Assembly (NCBI GenBank): GCA_013180625.2
Contig: SNVD02016032.1
Location: 60,274-124,273 of the forward strand
From: Boswellia sacra
Lineage: Eukaryota > Streptophyta > Magnoliopsida > Sapindales > Burseraceae
Length of the DNA stretch: 64,000 nucleotides
Reading direction: 5' to 3'
Positions 1 to 10,945 of the stretch are shown piece by piece. Under the pieces are notes generated by a model. That model was given only the letters and a program-made list of their open reading frames with translations, was not told the origin of the DNA and searched no databases. A program made the translations under genes and the position numbers. The stretch's first letter is position 1. The number at the start of each line of letters is the position of its first letter.

Positions 1-600
1 AGATCAAAACTCGACTTAAGGACGATAGGCAGGGGGATGGTGATGTTACCAACTATTACAATCGCATGAAGGGTCTATGGCAGGAAATAGACCAATATTG
101 TGAGGTTGAATGGGAGTGTCCCGGAGACAGCGCTCGTTATGAAAATTGTTAGAGAAGGAGCGTGTTTACGAGTTCCTTGTTGGACTCAATTCTGAATTTG
201 AGGAAGCCAGGGGGAGAGTGCTTAGAAAAGAACCACTTCCATCATTAAGAGAAGTGTTTTCTTATATCCGGAGGGAAGAAATAAGGAAGAATGTGATGAT
301 AGGTGGATCTTGTATGAATAATACGTTGAATACCTCAACCTTGTTGACTGAAGCACCTACGAAAGCCATGATTGGAGGAACACAACAGCGTACAAATAGC
401 AAAGGAGACGATCATAGCACTCGAATATGGTGTAACCATTGTAATAAGCGATGACACACTCGAGAAACATGTTGGAAACTTCATGGGAAACCTGCTAATC
501 ACAACTCCAGAAATTTTAGAGGTGTTGTTTAAGGTTCCAATTCCAATAAAGCCTTCCAAGTTGAACAAAACAATGGTGAAAACCTGCTGAATCCAGTGGC
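1..600 (+). pseudogene. copia A gag remnant (UBN2-type, zinc knuckle)
   Basis: Readable gag in shifted frames; the best piece is 146-454. It contains the copia gag signature YEFLVGLNSEFEEARGRVL and PLPSLREVFSYIRREE. The CCHC zinc knuckle follows at about 430-475 (CNHCNKR then HTRETC) but a TGA interrupts it between the second cysteine and the histidine. Gag would form the virus-like particle that packages element RNA in the cytoplasm. The true start is outside the window. Confidence 0.82.
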
Positions 601-739
601 ATAAACCCTCAAATATTTACCAAGGAACAACTTGAGGTGCTCAACAGGTTTCTTACTCAATCTGCAAAAAATTCAACTCTTTCTTCTTCCTGTGCCATAG
701 CCCAGCAACGTAATTTCATCATTGCCCTAAATTCTAAAG

Positions 740-2534
740 TCAGTAAAACTCCTTGGATAATTTGATTTAGGAGCGTTGGATCATATGACTAGTGACTCAA
801 GATTATTTTCCTCATATATTCCTAATTTTGGTATTCAAAAAGTTCGTATTGCAGATGGATCACTATCTTCCATTGCAGGAACATGTTCAATTCCTTTTTC
901 CAAAGAATTAACCTTAACATTTGTTCTTCATGTCCCCAATTTGTCTTGCAATTTGTTTTCTATAAGTCAATTTACTAAAAGTCATCATTGTATAGCTAAA
1001 TTCTTTCCAACTTATTATGAATTCCAGGATATGGATTTGGGGAGGAAGATTGGCAGTGCTAGAGAAGTGAATGGACTGTATTACTTTGGAGATGATGTGC
1101 TTCTAGAGGGACAAGCCAAATTGGTGAATAAAGCTCCTTCTATGTTAGATGAAATTATGTTATGGCATTTCCGTTTAGAACATCCTAGTGTTCCTTATTT
1201 GCAAAAGTTGTTTCCCTCACTGTTTAAGAATAATAATCCCATTCAATTTCAGTGTGAAGTTTGTGAACTATCTAAACATCAAAGATCTCCTTTCCATATT
1301 CAGCCCTACAAAAAATCTGCACCTTTTACTTGTCTTCATAGCAATATTTGGGGGCCAACCTGTGTCTCTAATCTTTGAAATACACGTTGGTTTATTACTT
1401 TTATTGATGACCACGCCAGATTATGTTGGGTTTATCTTTTAAAAGAAAAATTTGAAGCCACTTCCATTTTTCAACAATTTTATTTCATGGTTAAAACACA
1501 ATTTGGGGTCAATATCAATATTTTAAGAACTGATAATGGGAGAGAGTATTTTTCATCAATATTGGGAAAATTTCTTTTACAAAATGGGATAATCCATCAA
1601 TCCTTGTGTGTTGATATCCCACAACAAAATGGGATTGCGGAGAGAAAAAACCGACACTTACTTGAGGTAGCTGGGGCACTTATGTTCACAAACCATGTTC
1701 TTAAGCATTATTAGGGAGAAGCTATTCTCACTGCCTCCTTCTTAATTAACCGAATGCCTACAAGAATACTTGGCTTCTACACCTCTCCATACATTTACTA
1801 AAATTTATCCTTATTCAAAATTATTTTCGTCTATCCCTCTTAGGGTTTTTGGATGTATAGCCTTTGTTCATGTTCATTCTCACCTAAAGGGCAAGTTAGA
1901 TCCTAGGGCAATCAAGTGTATTTTTCTAGGTTATTCCCCTACTCAAAAAAGATTTAAGTGTTATGATCCTATCACTAAGCAAATTTATGTGAGTTTTGAT
2001 GTTACTTTCTTTGAAAGACAATCTTTTTATCCCAAAACTTCACTTCAGGGGCAGAGTTTAGGAGAAGATCAGTTTTGGCAACAAACTTTTCCAATAGCAT
2101 TTAAGCCTAATTTAATCACAAAACCAGGAACAACACACATGCCATTGACAAAAATCTATCTAGTAACTGAGACACATGAACAACCCAGGCTCCATGTCTA
2201 CTCTAAAAGGCAACAACATCAAAAAGGGACAGGACAGGTCCAAGAACAAGCACCAACAACAGAACCTACCCCGAGTCCACAATATCCAATATCTCAAGGT
2301 AATTCTAACCCTTCATCTCAAAATGATCTTGACTTATCAATAGCTCTTCGAAAAGGGACTCGTTCTTGTACACTTCATCCACTTTCTAAGTTTGTATACT
2401 ACCATAATGTCTCAAAATCCTATAAGGCATTTCTCTCTAATATTTCTAGTATAGAAATACCTAAATCTGTGCAGGAAGCATTGACTATACCTGTTTGGAA
2501 GGCTACTATTTTGGAAGAAATGAGGGCACTGTAG
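740..2534 (+). pseudogene. copia A protease, GAG-pre-integrase and integrase remnant
   Basis: The copia protease site appears as DLGALDHMT at about 767-790, with a frameshift and stop just before it. The 776-1378 frame then runs through LHVPNLSCNLFSISQ and the GAG-pre-integrase zinc region (LWHFRLEHPS, CEVCELSKHQR). Integrase core pieces follow in two more frames: LRTDNGREYFSS (about 1530) and GIAERKNRHLLE (about 1632), then a C-terminal stretch at 1770-2534 with VFGCIAFVHVHSHLKGKLDPRA and FLGYSPTQKRFKCYDP. At least three stops or frameshifts break it. Confidence 0.85.
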
Positions 2535-3235
2535 AAAAACAAAACCTGGAATTTGATAGAGTTGCCAAAGGGAAAAGTACCAATTGGTTGTAAATGGGTT
2601 TTTTAGGGTTAAACATAGAGCTGATGGCACTGTTGAAAGATACAAGGCAAAGTTGGTTGCGAATGGGTACACCCAAACATACGGGATTGATTACCTGGAG
2701 ACTTTTGCTCCGGTTGCGAAAATGAATACAGTTAGAATTATTCTCTCACTTGCAGCAAACAAAAACTAGTCACTCCACGAATTGGATGTAAAAAATGCCT
2801 TCATTAATGGAGAACTAGAAGAAGAGGTGTCTATGCAAATACCACCTGGTTTTGAAGAAGCTTTCGGAAAGGAAAAGGTGTGAAAACTGCAGAGATCATT
2901 ATATGGGCTAAAATAGTCACCACGAGCATGGTTTGACAGATTTTCTAAGTCAATTTGCTGTGCAGGCTATTCTCAAAGTCAGGCTGACCATACTATGTTC
3001 TTTAAACACTGCAGGGGGAGTTACCATATTGATTGTGTACGTAGATGACATAATTTTAACTGAAGATGATGAACCTGATATTTGAAGACTTAAAGATGTA
3101 TTAGCAAAAGATTTTGAAATAAAAGGCCTTGGACCTTTACGGTACTTTCTAGGCATGGAAGTAGCTCGATCTAGCAAAGGGATAGTGGTTTCACAAAGGA
3201 AGTATACAATTGATTTGCTGAAGGAAGTTGGAATG
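2535..3235 (+). pseudogene. copia A reverse transcriptase, N-terminal and palm part
   Basis: Several frames together give a copia [28 protein letters not shown] is recognisable at about 2640-2720, [17 protein letters not shown] at 2778, and the catalytic YVDD at about 3037-3048. Stops occur at about 2532, 2767, 2881 and 2911. The frame ends at the insertion site of copia B: DLLKEVGM lies at the left edge and LGCKPADVPIDF continues at 8390. Confidence 0.87.
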
Positions 3236-3511
3236 TGTCAAATTAAGTAGCCTTATTTGGAAAGATTGTGTAGAAAATCTTGTATAATTACCTGATTTTT
3301 AGGAATTAGAGTTAGGTGCAGATTTTACCTAATTTATAGGAATTAGATTACCTGATTTCTAGGAATTAGATTTAGGTACAGATTTTTTTGGGAAGTTTAA
3401 TATTTTTAGGAATTTGTTACTATATTTAAGCTAGACAATTGTGTATATAAACCAAGGCTGTAACCTAATTTTTAATAAGACAAAAATTTATTTCTCTATT
3501 ACGATTTGTCA
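3236..3511 (+). repeat. copia B 5' LTR
   Basis: 276 bp, pairs with 8130-8384. It is longer than the 3' copy because a short internal segment around the repeated word AGGAATTAGA is present one extra time (about 3340-3362). Preceded by TSD GAATG. Confidence 0.93.
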
Positions 3512-3656
3512 TGGCTCTTTCCTGATAAACTCTGAATTTTTCTGTTCTTTTCTCTGGCCATATCCAACCAAGTTCCATCTTCTCTGTTCCTCTCAATCGT
3601 CTTAGCCTTCTCTCTCATATTTCCCTATTTGTATCTATTTTTCCATTCAATCAATC

Positions 3657-4536
3657 ATGTCGGAATCACCCAAAAGTTTTGCCGAAATCACCAGCCCTGT
3701 CACGAGTGCCCCTGCATTCGAGAATACTGCCGCTGCTACAATCGGAGACTTGCAAAACATTCAAGCCGCATATCGATTGAATAGGAAGAATTACTTGAAG
3801 TGGTCACAATTGGTCCGCACTTTCCTAAAGGGCAGAGGGAAATTGAGCCATTTAATGGGCACAGGTCCTTCGCAGGACGATCCCAAATTTGCGGCGTGGG
3901 ACGAACAAGACTCCATGGTGATGTCATGGTTATGGAACTTGATGCTGCTAGAAATTAGTGATACATGTATGTTTCTCGGAACTGCCAAGGAGATTTGGGA
4001 AGCTATTCGGCAGGCATATTCCAAGGTTAATGATGCTGCACAAATCTACGAAATTAAGATGAAAATTTCAGCAACCAAACAAGGGACTCAAACTGTCATT
4101 GAATATTCGAGTCTCTTACAAGGCTTGTGGCAAGAGATAGACCATTATCAATGCATCCAAATGCGCTGCAGTGAAGATGCAGCAATTCTGAAGCGTTTTG
4201 TGGAGAAAAATCATATTTATGATTTTCTTGCAGGATTAAACGTTGAATTTCATGCTGTAAGAGTGTAGATTTTAGGAAAAATGGACCTGCCATCTCTGAA
4301 TGAGACCATCTCTGAATGAGACAATCTTTATTATACGCGATGAAGAGGGACGTCAAAGTGTTATGCTTAAACCTCAAGGGGGAGATGGTTTTGCACTTGT
4401 TACCAAAGCCACGGAATTGAAAGAGGTAAACACTCCTTCATTAGTTACTCGAGGGGACTCAACCAAACCATTCAACCGAGACTCTCTATTCTACACATAC
4501 TGCAAGAAGCATCGTCACACCAAGGAGAGATGCTAG
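3657..4536 (+). pseudogene. copia B gag (UBN2) with damaged zinc knuckle
   Basis: The start ATG at 3657 opens a 203-residue frame with the copia gag N-terminus (YRLNRKNYLKWSQLVRTFLKG, here only partly quoted as YLKWSQLVRTFLKG) and the UBN2 motif YDFLAGLNVEF near its end. A TAG stops it at 4266-4268; the rest of gag continues in the 4300-4536 frame. The CCHC knuckle near 4490-4533 reads YTYCKKHRHTKERC, so the first cysteine is tyrosine. A short direct duplication (CATCTCTGAATGAGAC twice, 4291-4325) sits at the break. Confidence 0.88.
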
Positions 4537-4768
4537 AAACTTCATGGCAGGTCCAATGAGAAACCCAATCGAAGTGTGAATGATCGAAGTCAGGCACATA
4601 TGGTGAGTACTTCGTCAACCATTAAAGAAAATTCCAAGAAATCTGCGCCTGAATTTAACATCGAAGAAATTGAGAAACTAAAAACCTTTTTGGGATCTTT
4701 TAAGAAGCCAACCTCGACAGGTACTTGTTCTTTGGTGTTTTCAGGTATTTCTTCTTCTTCTTGTACTA

Positions 4769-6128
4769 ATGTTTCATAAAGAAATTCTCCTTCACATGTG
4801 GGTGATTGATTTCAGAGCCACTGACCATATGACCTGTTCCTCCAAATATTTTATCTCTTATACTTCTAGCTGTAGCTATAGAAAGATCACAATAGCCGAC
4901 GGGTCCATCACCATTGTAGCTGGCCAAGGGGATATTTACATAAACAAGGACCTTACACTAACAAATGTTCTTCATGTTCCAAAGCTATTTGCAAGCCTTA
5001 TTTCCATTCAAAAATTAACTAGAGATTTAAATTACCGTGTAACCTTTTTCCCTTCATATTGTATTTTTCAGGTACTAGACACGAAGAGGATGATTGGACG
5101 TGCTAGTCAGAGAGACGGTCTCTATTTCTTGGAAAAACAAAACAGTATAACAGAAGTTGAAAATCCCATATCTACGTCATTTTTTTCTGAGTCTGTCATG
5201 TCAAACCAAAATAAAATTTGGCTTCATCATCGTCGTTTAGGTCATCCATATTGTAGAATGCTCAAGTTGATGTTTCCTTCTTTATTTAAAGGTCTTGCTT
5301 TTGAAACCTTTCATTGTAATGATTGTGAACTTGCCAAACACGAACGTGCTTCTTTTTCAATAAGCAATATAAAAAACCTTTGTTCCTTTTTCTCTCATTA
5401 ATAGCGATATTTGGGGGCCTTCTACCATTCCAAATATTTCTGGTGCTAGGTGGCTTGTTTCATTTATTGATGATTGTACCCGAGTCACATGGCTTTACCT
5501 CTTGAAAAATAAATATGATGTTAGCACTATTTTTACTAATTTTTACAACATGATCAATACTCAGTTTGATATAAAAATTAAGAGATTTCGATCAGACAAT
5601 GTCAAGGATTATTTCAATTACTCCATTCTTTCATAAAACAACGATTATTCATGAATCCTCATGTGTTACCACCCCACAACAAAACAAAGTGGCTGAGCGA
5701 AAGAATGGCCATCTCCTAGAGATCACTAAAGCATTGCTATTTCACAAGAAAGTTCCCAAACAATACTGGGGTGAAGTTGTATTAACCGCTGCCCATCTTA
5801 TTAACAAACAAGCTCTCGACATGTGTCCTTGGGTTCAAAAGTCCAATTGATACTCTCACAAAATTTTTCCCAAACTTCTTTGCTTCAAACAATCTTATTC
5901 CGCGAATCTTTGGGTGTGTTGCATTTGTTCATGTTCATTCTCACAATAGAAGCAAATTGGATCTACGTGGTCTTCGATGCATCTTTATTGGATATTTTCC
6001 TATGCAAAAAGGTTATAAATGTTTTCATCCACCTACTAAAAATTTTTTTGTCTCAGTTGATGTTACTTTTGTCGAAGAAGAATCTTTTTTTTTCAGCAAG
6101 CTTATCTTCAGAGGGAGACCTTGAATGA
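4769..6128 (+). pseudogene. copia B protease and integrase remnant
   Basis: The 4769-5401 frame begins at the protease active-site region, but the usual D-S-G-A-T-D-H-M-T motif reads DFRATDHMT, so the catalytic triad context is lost. LHVPKLFASLISIQKL and the GAG-pre-integrase motifs LHHRRLGHP and CNDCELAKHERASF follow. Integrase continues in other frames: WGPSTIPNISGARW after 5410, FRSDN near 5586, QQNKVAERKNGHLLE at about 5683-5727, then a frame change into 5823-6128. Multiple frameshifts; not functional. Confidence 0.87.
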
Positions 6129-7437
6129 AGATAAAGCAAAGGATATGTTTCTTCTTGATCCTAATTTTTTTGAGTTTACTTCTCCTACTTCTCCGTCAGT
6201 TGAGTCAACCAAATCAGATGAAATGATAAAAGATGACGGAAATCAAGATAGCATTCAGCCATTGCAGGTTTATTCCAAGAGGAAAATACCAGTCTCTCAA
6301 TCAGTACAGGTACAATCTCCCATTCGTGCTGCTGCCCAAATTCCCAAAATCACTCAATCTCCTATTCGTGCTGTTGCCCAAATTTTCGAAACCATTTTCA
6401 AACCAGCCGACAGTGTCACACAAAGTGTTGAGCCAATTGAACCAACAGACGAACATAAAAAACTGAGTACTGAAGACTTACCGATTGCACTTAGGAAAAG
6501 AACAAGAACTTGCATGAAACATCCACTGTATCTTTTCATGTCCTATCAAAATCTATCACAGGACCATAGAGCCTTCCTAACTGATCTCCATACAATTCCT
6601 ACACCAAGAAATCTAACTGAGACATTAGGAGACAAGAAATGGGAGGATGCTATGAAGACTGAGATGGAAGCTCTTGAGAGGAACAAGACATGGGAGTTAG
6701 TTGAATTGCCGAGAGGGAAGAAACTGGTCAGATGTAGGTGGGTTTTCACTATAAAATACAGCTTAATAGAAAGATACAAGGCGAGATTGGTGGTCAAAGG
6801 ATACACTCAAACCTATGGCATTGATTATCTTGAGACATTTGCCCCTGTTGCAAAAATGAACACAATACGGATACTTTTGTCATTAGCTGCTAATTTCGAG
6901 TGGAATCTACAACAATTTGATGTTAAGAATGCATTCCTCCACGGTGATCGAAGAGGAAATTTACATGGAAGTTCCCTCTGGTTTAAATCTAAAGAGGGAA
7001 TGGTGTGCAAGCTGAAGAAAGCTCTTTATGGGATCAAACAATCACCAAGAGCTTGGTTTGGGAGGTTTGCTAAGGTGATTATATCATTGGGATGCAAGCA
7101 AAGTCAAGGAGACCATACTTTGTTCGTGAGACACTCGGAGTACGGGAAAGTCACAGCATTGTTAGTTTATGTAGATGATATCATCGTAACGGGTAATGAT
7201 GTAGAAGAGATGAACAATTTGAAGCAATGTCTCTTGAAGGAGTTTGACATCCAAGAGCTAGGAAAATTAAAATACTTCCTAGGCGTTGAAGTAGTGCATT
7301 CAAAGCAAGGAATTTTCATCTCCCAACAAAAGTACGTACTCGACTTGTTGAAAGCAATAGGGAAGATGGGTTGTAAACCGGTTGAGACACCGAATTCAAT
7401 CATGGATTATGTGATGCTCCAGAAGATCCCGTGGTAG
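6121..7437 (+). pseudogene. copia B reverse transcriptase (mostly open)
   Basis: A 438-residue open frame. The first 170 residues are the variable integrase-RT linker, with a tandem pair of PIRA(A/V)AQI repeats. RT proper starts at KKWEDAMKTEMEALERNKTWELV, quoted in part as MKTEMEALERNKTWEL, and includes [32 protein letters not shown] and the catalytic YVDD (7168-7179) with LGKLKYFLGVEV after it. The last codons run off frame at 7437 just before the RNase H connection. Catalytic residues are retained, unlike the protease. Confidence 0.9.
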
Positions 7438-8118
7438 ATAGAGGATCCTATCAGCGGCTTGTTGGGAGGTTGATATATCTAGCACACACAAGACCAGATA
7501 TAGCATTTGTAGGAGTGTGGTTAGTCAATTTATGCACAATCCTAAAGAATCACACCTCAAAGCAGTAAATAGGATATTACAATACTTGAAAGGCAGCGCG
7601 GGAAGAGGAATTTTGTTTAAGCGAACAGGCACAGGCATGACGTTAGAAACTTATACTGATGCCGACTACGCAGGATCTTTGGTTGACAGGAGATCAACTT
7701 CTGGTTACTGTACTCTCCTAGGTGGGAATCTTGTAACATGGAGAAGTAAGAAGCAGAACGTGGTAGCAAGGTCTAGCGCAGAGTCAGAGTTTAGATCAAT
7801 GGCTTTGGGAATATGTGAGTTACTCTGGGCGAAGATAATCTTAGATGACTTAAGAATAAAATGCGAAGGACCCATGAGGCTGTACTGTGATAATAAATCA
7901 ACCATCAGTATTGCTCATAACCCTGTCCAACATGATCGAACAAAGCATATTGAAGTTGATAGACATTTTATCAAGGAGAAACTAGACAGTGGTTTGATGT
8001 GAACTCCATTTGTTTCAACCAAGGATCAGTTGGCAGACGTACTCACAAAGGGACTGATAAGCACTGTGTTTCAAGAAATTATTAGCAAGCTTGGGATGGA
8101 AGATATCCATTCACCAGC
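7438..8118 (+). pseudogene. copia B RNase H domain
   Basis: The 7517-8002 frame carries the copia RNase H: TYTDADYAGS, STSGYC, GGNLVTWRSKKQ, ARSSAESE, LYCDNKS and the terminal DVDRHFIKEKL-like stretch. The acidic residues of the DEDD set are visible. A TGA at 8000-8002 stops it; the conserved tail (DQLADVLTKGL) is still readable to about 8060, followed by the PPT. Confidence 0.9.
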
Positions 8119-8384
8119 TTGAGGGGGAGTGTCGAATTAAGTAGCCTTATTTGGAAAGATTGTGTAGAAAATCTTGTATAATTACTTGATTTTTAGGAAT
8201 TAGAGTTAGGTGCAGATTTTACCTGATTTTTAGGAATTAGATTTAGGTACAGAATTTTTTGGGAAGTTTAATATTTTTAGGAATTTGTTACTATTTTTAA
8301 GCTAGACAATTGTGAATATAAACCAAGGCTGTAACCTAATTTTTAATAAGACAGAAATTCATTTCTCTATTACGATTTTTGTCA
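8119..8384 (+). repeat. copia B polypurine tract and 3' LTR
   Basis: PPT TTGAGGGGGAG at 8119-8129, then the 255-bp 3' LTR 8130-8384, ending TTTTTGTCA and followed by TSD GAATG (8385-8389). It differs from the 5' LTR by a few substitutions and lacks the extra internal repeat. Confidence 0.93.
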
Positions 8385-8389
8385 GAATG

Positions 8390-9145
8390 CTTGGATGTAA
8401 ACCTGCTGATGTTCCCATTGATTTTAACCATAAAATTGGACTATTAGAGGCAAGAAAATCTGTGGACATGGAGAGATATCAGAAACTAGTGGGAAAGCTC
8501 ATCTATTTGTCTCACACAAGACTTGATATAGCTTTCTCAGTAAGTGTAGTGAGCCGATTTATGCACTCACCAAAAGAAGAGCATTTGGAAGTTGTATATA
8601 GAATTTTGAGATACTTAAAACAAACTCTAGGGAAAGGATTACTGTTTAAGAAAAATGAAGCAATAGAATTTGAGGCATTCACAGATGCTGATTAGGCAGG
8701 TTCGGTTAGTGATAGAAGGTCAACCTCAGGCATGTGTACATTTGTTGGAGGAAACTTGGTAACATGGCGAAGTAAAAAGCAACCAATGGTGGCTCGAAGT
8801 AGTGCTGAAGCAGAGTATCGAGCAATTGTTCAAGGGATGTGTGAACTCTTATGGTTGAAACGATTACTGGAGGAATTGAGGGTAACAACTAAAGGTCCAA
8901 TGAAGTTGTTTTGTAATAGTAAGGTAGCAATAAGCATAGCAAATAATCTTGTGCAACATGATAGGACAAAACGTATTGAGATTGATAGGCATTTCATTAA
9001 GGAGAAGTTAGAGAGCAAGGTTATTTGTATGCCATATATTCAGTCAAGAGACTAGTTAGCTGATATCTTCACGAAGGGTCTACCTAGACAAAGTTTCGAA
9101 TCTATAGTTAGCAAGATGGGATTATTAGATATCTTTAGGCTAGCT
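8390..9145 (+). pseudogene. copia A RT end and RNase H (continuation right of copia B)
   Basis: Resumes the host copia: LGCKPADVPIDFNHK and YQKLVGKLIYLSHTRLDIAF at 8388-8530, then RNase H with FEAFTDAD followed by a TAG (8693-8695), GGNLVTWRSKKQPMVARSSAEAEY (quoted as two parts: GGNLVTWRSKKQ, ARSSAEAEY), and IDRHFIKEKLES. A second TAG lies at about 9053. Sequence is closely related to, but distinct from, copia B RNase H. Confidence 0.9.
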
Positions 9146-9155
9146 TGAGAGGGAG

Positions 9156-9370
9156 TGTTGGAAGATTCAAAAATATTTGAATCATTAGGATAAGCATGCT
9201 TTGTTTATTGTAAATATTATCTGTTAGTGTATTTAAGCTTATCTATCTTTTAAATTTATATTTTATCATATTAGGTTTAGAGATTATCGTATTAGAATAT
9301 GATGCCTGTATATTGTACTGGCCTATGCCTAAAATGTACTGAAAAATACAGAAATACTTATATGTTTGTG
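9156..9370 (+). repeat. copia A 3' LTR (right boundary approximate)
   Basis: Begins TGTTGGAAGATTC directly after the purine run GAGAGGGAG. The right edge is placed where sequence homologous to duplication copy B starts (about 9371). No second LTR is in the window, so length and TSD cannot be verified. Confidence 0.6.
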
Positions 9371-9825
9371 TTTAATTTGTTATGTTGAACATGCTTAAAC
9401 AACATAACGCAATGATAGTCATCTTTTAACACAGGTTATAGTTCAATGTTTCAAGTTTTTTTTACTAAACATTACGAATGGAAGAATGTGAATATGAGCA
9501 GATGGATAGAATATCTATACATGCATGGAGATACCTTTCATTTCTTGCTGTTAGGGTTTGATGTTATTCATCTGCGTTTTGATTTCTGTGACTTCGTTTC
9601 TTGCAGTTAGGTGGGTACAATCATTTTTCTGTAGCTTGACTCTCTTCCAATCCCTTTCACAGATCCATATATGCAGATCCAGCTCCAGATCCAGAAAGTT
9701 GACTGGTTAGTTTAGGTGAATTTTATGTGTTTCTGTAGAGGCTACTTTTGGATCTTTATCTCAAATTGATCTTTACAGCTTTTCTTATTAGTCTCCATTT
9801 TATTTATTTTTCCTCTTAGAAAGCT

Positions 9826-9863
<38 letters not shown>

Positions 9864-10829
9864 GAAACCACACATGCCTTGAAGTGAATATGTATGTATG
9901 CTATTTTTGTTATTGTTTTTAGTTATAACCTTTCATTTGCATTATTTTTCTGCTCGTTTGCTGAAAAAATTCAGAAGGTTTGGCAATGGAGATTTTTTTT
10001 TTCTTTTCACTTACGTTTATTTGTTCTGTTTTGGAGCTTTTATGATTTTTGTTTTACTGTATAAGAAAAATATATATAGAAAGGTTCCCATAATTATTAT
10101 TTGCTGGAGCTGTTTGGTAGATTTGCTCAATGCCTAGCACAAGGGCACAAAAGACAGGTTATTTGAAATTACCAAAGTATCTTTTTCTATTTAATTTAAC
10201 TTTTTTTAGGGGTAAATGGTCTTTGGCCCTTTTGGTTGCGCATGATCATGCATGCAGTGAGATTCGAGCTGACCCTTACAGTTAATTTGTCTTAGTCTTT
10301 TGTGCTTTTCCAATCCTGCTATTGTATATTTTAATTTATCATCGACTAAAATTTGTCTCAATCTCACATTGGTAATTGTTGAGTCAAGTGTATTTTGCAT
10401 AGTTAGTTTTGAACAGTTTCTAAATTGAACCAATTATTAGTGTTATAACTGGACCGGGTCAAGTGATTCTAAGTTTATATGTTTCCATCTTTTTATTTTT
10501 ACTTTTGTACTTCTAGCCTATCATTTAGTTTGTAAGCATGGTGCATTTTTTTAGTTTAGAATCTACACCAGCGATGTTTAATAGCACACTCACTGAAGAT
10601 GCATTTTTATGTTCAGTTGATGGGACACTATTATGATTAGTTGTACTGTATTAAATGTTTTTGCTGTCCCACCCTTTAATCTTAAGAATACACATGCCTG
10701 AAGTCCTGCCATAAGGCTCCTTGGATGATTATTCAAGTAAACTAGGCATGCTATCCTGTTTTAATATATACTTTACTTAATGAACGTTTTTAACCTTACG
10801 AGCAGCTAGTCATCTGCCTTACAATATAG
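9371..10829. repeat. Segmental duplication, copy A
   Basis: Unique-looking host sequence that matches 15376-16160 and 22896-23830 once later insertions in copy B are removed. Shared landmarks in order: TAATTTGTT.TGTTGAAC, CCTTTCACAGATCCAT, TTAGTTTAGGTGAATTTTAT, CCTTGAAGTGAATAT, GATCATGCATGCA, CACCAGCGATGTTTAATAG and GAGCAGCTAGTCATCTGCC. No convincing gene is visible in it. It may be intron or intergenic sequence of the helicase locus downstream, but that is only inferred from order. Confidence 0.85.
9830..9860. repeat. (TA)n microsatellite
   Basis: About 15 perfect TA dinucleotides. Copy B of the duplication lacks this tract and has about 250 bp of different sequence at the same place (16145-16402). 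Confidence 0.97.
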
Positions 10830-10945
10830 GAAATGGGTTCAAAATTTTAATTAATGCTAGAGGGCTTGGGAAAGATGATAGCAAATACATCCTGGAGCGT
10901 GCTGATGTATACAAAAATTTTACTGGTGAAAGCTTAATAAATTGA
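10830..10945 (+). other. Exon-like open segment, unidentified
   Basis: After an acceptor-like ACAATATAG, a frame of about 37 codons reads on from NGFKILINARGLGKDDSKYI (first 20 residues) through ERADVYKNFTG to a TGA at 10943-10945. The composition is protein-like rather than random AT-rich sequence. In duplication copy B a chromovirus LTR begins only about 5 bp after the equivalent ATAG. I do not recognise the protein; it could be an exon remnant of the local host gene. Confidence 0.3.

Larger units (their letters stand above)
3236..8384 (+). mobile_element. Ty1/copia retrotransposon B, nested in copia A
   Basis: A full-length copia insertion with two LTRs that start TGTC(A/G)AATTAAG and end GTCA, flanked by the 5-bp TSD GAATG at 3231-3235 and 8385-8389. 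Internal order is gag, protease, integrase, RT, RNase H, then a PPT (TTGAGGGGGAG, 8119-8129). Stops in every domain make it non-autonomous today. It inserted into the RT region of copia A, so it is the younger of the two. No clear canonical PBS is visible just inside the 5' LTR. Confidence 0.95.
1..9370 (+). mobile_element. Ty1/copia retrotransposon A (older host copy), split by copia B
   Basis: A degenerate copia element whose 5' LTR and gag start lie left of the window. The domain order gag, protease, integrase, RT, RNase H is readable across 1-3235 and resumes at 8390-9145; the 5149-bp gap is the younger copia B. The RT reading continues across the junction: the last codons before 3235 and the first after 8389 join into a normal copia RT/RNase H connection. 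The 3' end is marked by a purine run (about 9147-9155) and a TG-starting LTR at 9156. Many stops and frameshifts show it is dead. The 3' LTR boundary near 9370 is approximate because no TSD can be checked. Confidence 0.87.
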
